NCBI GenBank assembly: GCA_044426235.1
Contig: JAWXUS010000033.1
Span: 1-13,810, forward strand
Length of the DNA stretch: 13,810 bases
Origin: JAGHEK01 sp044426235
Lineage (GTDB): Bacteria > Bacillota > Clostridia > Peptostreptococcales > Peptostreptococcaceae
Direction: 5' to 3'
Translations under genes and position numbers: made by a program
Part shown: positions 11,973 through 13,810 of the stretch, one piece after another
How the letters are laid out: each line of letters begins with the position of its first letter
How positions within the stretch are numbered: position 1 is the stretch's first letter
Notes under the pieces: model-generated
What the model was told of the DNA's origin: nothing
The model's input: only the letters and a program-made list of their open reading frames with translations
Databases searched by the model: none

Positions 11973-13680
11973 GTATTTCATTTTTTAACTCTTCTTCTGG
12001 AGTAATATTTTCATCTGGTAAAATCTCTTCTTCCAAATCATCATCCTCAGGAGTAACTTCTTCTTCTAAATCTTCTTCAAATTCTGGTAAAATTTCTTCA
12101 TCTAAATCTTCTTCAAATTCTGGTAAAGTTTCTTCTAAACCATCTTCTACTAAATTATCTTCAGTATCAATTATAGGCATCTTATAAATTTTTATTGTAT
12201 CACTTTGAATAGAGTTTTTATCTTTATGCTTTCCAACAACATATATATCTAAATTGTATTCATCAAGATCAAGTTCAATAGAATAACCAGTATCTTTTAT
12301 TCCGCTTTCATATAAAATAAATCCACTATTTTCTACACTATTGTCTTTAATATAAATACTATAAGTAGTATTCTCTATATCAATTTTATTCCAATAAAGA
12401 GTTAGTGTTGTTTCTCTTAATTTTTTGTATAAGTTATTTACTTTTTCATTTTCTATTAATTTTTCAGGAATTACTTCATCAAATTCCATATCAATTATTT
12501 GACTTGATTTTGAAGTTTCAATTGAATTTTTACCAACAATGTAAATACTTAAATTCTTAATTTCTTCTCTATCAAGCTCAAATGTATAGCTAACTCTTCC
12601 TATATCACTTTCAATATTTATAGTCTCAAATAATTCAAAATTAGTTAAATTCTTATTTATATATAATTCATAATCATAAACATCTTTTAATGCATCAAAT
12701 TTAACTTCAAATCTTAATTTATCCCCAAGATCATTATATAACACTTCCATATTTTTAATTTCTAAATCTTTAATAGGTTTTTCCTCAACATTTATAGTTA
12801 TATATTTAGTTTTTTCTTGACACTTAATCATTATTTTCTCACTTCCAATTCTAAGTGCCACTACATTTCCATTACTATCAATACTAACTGATCTTTCTAT
12901 TGGAAGTTTATTATCAACTAAGTGATAAGTTACCGTGTCATAATCTAAATCTCTAGGACTAGTTATTACTTGAGTATTTAATTTAATTTCATCAGATACA
13001 GTTAAATTCAAATCATTATTAACATATATTTCTTCAATTCTTGCCTTTATATTAAAAGCAAACACTTGTTCTTTATCTTTCGAAGTAACACTAAAACTAG
13101 CATTTCCAACACCTATTGCTAATAGCTTATCTTCTTCAACTTTTAATATACTATCATCACTAACATTGTAATTTATAGTTTCTTTCTCCTCAAATCTATC
13201 ATAGTCAACTTCAATACTTGACTCAATATTTGCAAATTCACCAACATATTTTATATCATTATCAAGGCTTGCCTCTAAAACTTTGACTTTTGGATCTAAT
13301 ACTCTAATATTTATCTTTTTTAGAACACGATCATCTTTCATAAGAGCAATAGACGAAATACCTTCTTTTAGGCTAATTACTTTGTCGCCCTCAATTTTTA
13401 GTATTTCTTCAGTATCCAAAACGTTAAACCAAATTTTTGGCTCACTTGCATATGATGGAAAAACTATGTAATCTCCACTTGATAAAGTTACCGTATCATT
13501 TAGCTTCATTGTGAATTTATCAATATCTTTAACATAATCACCTTCCACAATATCTATTGAAATACCTTTTACCATAGGCTCTATTATATTAAATTTGAAC
13601 AAATAAAATTGTACTATGAAAATCATTGGAAGTAAAATTATTAATCTTAATTTTTTATCTTTCAAATTAATTTTTTTCAC
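11962..13680 (-). CDS. Membrane-anchored surface protein with BIG2-like and FN3-like repeats
   Basis: The 572-residue protein has a Lys-rich start and one hydrophobic helix at about 11-30 (LRLIILLPMIFIVQFYLF), a membrane anchor with no obvious cleavage site. The rest should lie outside the cell. Residues 40-128, 132-212 and 215-298 each show the bacterial Ig (BIG2-like) pattern: strands followed by a V.al..G...i... turn, e.g. KVISLKEGISSIALMKDD and KLLAIGVGNASFSVTSKD. Residues about 303-398 and 405-500 look like fibronectin III folds (LTLYWNKIDIENTTYSIYIK; both end in IYIVGK/IYVVGK strands). The tail 505-572 is strongly acidic, with 12-residue LPEFEEDL repeats, and has no LPxTG sorting signal. 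The start is GTG at 13678-13680 with AGGAAGTGA upstream; nearby ATGs are out of frame. Function is unknown; adhesion or envelope scaffolding is plausible. A link to flagella rests only on position. Confidence 0.7.
   Translation of the reverse strand: MKKINLKDKKLRLIILLPMIFIVQFYLFKFNIIEPMVKGISIDIVEGDYVKDIDKFTMKLNDTVTLSSGDYIVFPSYASEPKIWFNVLDTEEILKIEGDKVISLKEGISSIALMKDDRVLKKINIRVLDPKVKVLEASLDNDIKYVGEFANIESSIEVDYDRFEEKETINYNVSDDSILKVEEDKLLAIGVGNASFSVTSKDKEQVFAFNIKARIEEIYVNNDLNLTVSDEIKLNTQVITSPRDLDYDTVTYHLVDNKLPIERSVSIDSNGNVVALRIGSEKIMIKCQEKTKYITINVEEKPIKDLEIKNMEVLYNDLGDKLRFEVKFDALKDVYDYELYINKNLTNFELFETINIESDIGRVSYTFELDREEIKNLSIYIVGKNSIETSKSSQIIDMEFDEVIPEKLIENEKVNNLYKKLRETTLTLYWNKIDIENTTYSIYIKDNSVENSGFILYESGIKDTGYSIELDLDEYNLDIYVVGKHKDKNSIQSDTIKIYKMPIIDTEDNLVEDGLEETLPEFEEDLDEEILPEFEEDLEEEVTPEDDDLEEEILPDENITPEEELKNEILHN
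12068..12139 (-). repeat. 36-bp tandem repeat encoding LPEFEEDL(D/E)EE units
   Basis: Two adjacent copies with a 36-base period (12068-12103 and 12104-12139) share a 24-base identical core. They encode the LPEFEEDL repeats in the acidic tail of the surface protein. More degenerate copies (TPEDDDLEEEI, LPDENITPEEE) follow at the C-terminal side. Such a repeat can vary in copy number between strains. Confidence 0.75.
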
Positions 13681-13700
13681 ATCATCACTTCCTTTTTCCT

Positions 13701-13709
13701 ATTATAACA
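13701..13709 (-). promoter_or_regulatory. Extended -10 promoter of the surface protein gene
   Basis: The minus strand reads TGTTATAAT, a perfect TATAAT (13701-13706) with the TGn extension. No good -35 is present, which is usual for extended -10 promoters. Transcription would start near 13694, about 14 bases before the GTG start. Confidence 0.5.
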
Positions 13710-13757
13710 TAATATAAATAACATTTGATTATATACCCAAAAAAAATATTTTATACT

Positions 13758-13785
13758 AAAAAGCCGTTTCCAAAATAGAAACGGC
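13758..13785 (-). terminator. Strong terminator of the unit upstream of the window
   Basis: A perfect eight-base stem, GCCGTTTC/GAAACGGC (13763-13770 and 13778-13785), with a seven-base loop is followed by five T residues on the minus strand (13758-13762). The plus side is followed by AATCAATTCT, so it acts mainly on the minus strand. It should end a minus-strand gene located beyond 13810; no coding sequence is visible between 13786 and 13810. Confidence 0.75.
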
Positions 13786-13810
13786 AATCAATTCTACACT
13801 CCATATTTTT

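Noticed and set aside
13770..13790. GCCGTTTC preceded by TTGATT on the minus strand, sharing TTGATTGCCGT with the sigma-28 site at 11841
   Set aside because: No TAAA lies 14-16 bases upstream, and the GCCG is one arm of a perfect terminator stem.

Overview
The window is a very AT-rich stretch of a bacterial chromosome that carries the main flagellar basal-body/hook operon of a low-GC, Gram-positive-type motile bacterium. The gene order flgB-flgC-fliE-fliF-fliG-fliH-fliI-fliJ-fliK-flgD-flgE, the purine-rich GGAGG-type ribosome sites, the short Firmicute-style FlgD and the neighbouring flgM point to the Clostridia. I cannot name the species from sequence alone.

Layout. Nearly everything is on the minus strand, so transcription runs from high to low coordinates. 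13810-13756: tail of an unseen upstream unit ending in a strong terminator. 13680-11962: a membrane-anchored surface protein with Ig-like (BIG2-like) and fibronectin-III-like modules and an acidic repeat tail. 11806-10754: a large coiled-coil protein of unknown function, preceded by a clear sigma-28 (flagellar sigma) promoter. 10685-9897: a lytic transglycosylase without a signal peptide. 9180-9893, the only plus-strand gene: a regulator with a degenerate receiver and a divergent LytTR-like DNA-binding domain; it ends 3 bases from the transglycosylase stop. 8905-8627: flgM, the anti-sigma-28 factor. 8448-1: the flagellar operon, ending inside flgE at the window edge.

How the genes work together. 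FliF (MS ring), FliG (rotor), FliE/FlgB/FlgC (rod), FliH/FliI/FliJ (export ATPase complex), FliK (hook-length control), FlgD (hook cap) and FlgE (hook) cover assembly from inner ring to hook in roughly assembly order. The genes are tightly spaced; the largest internal gap is 87 bases, between flgC and fliE. FlgM holds sigma-28 until the hook is complete. The sigma-28-type promoter before the coiled-coil gene, with a weaker one before flgM, suggests that the coiled-coil gene and probably the transglycosylase belong to the late motility programme.

Most interesting parts: the uncharacterised coiled-coil protein under sigma-28-type control; a transglycosylase that may leave by the flagellar export route; a LytTR-like regulator with weakened phosphorylation and DNA-contact motifs; a minus-strand terminator embedded in that regulator's coding region; and unusual FliG (ESTQ in place of EHPQ) and FlgD (acidic insertion) proteins. 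No tRNA, rRNA, CRISPR array, insertion sequence or recognisable riboswitch was seen.
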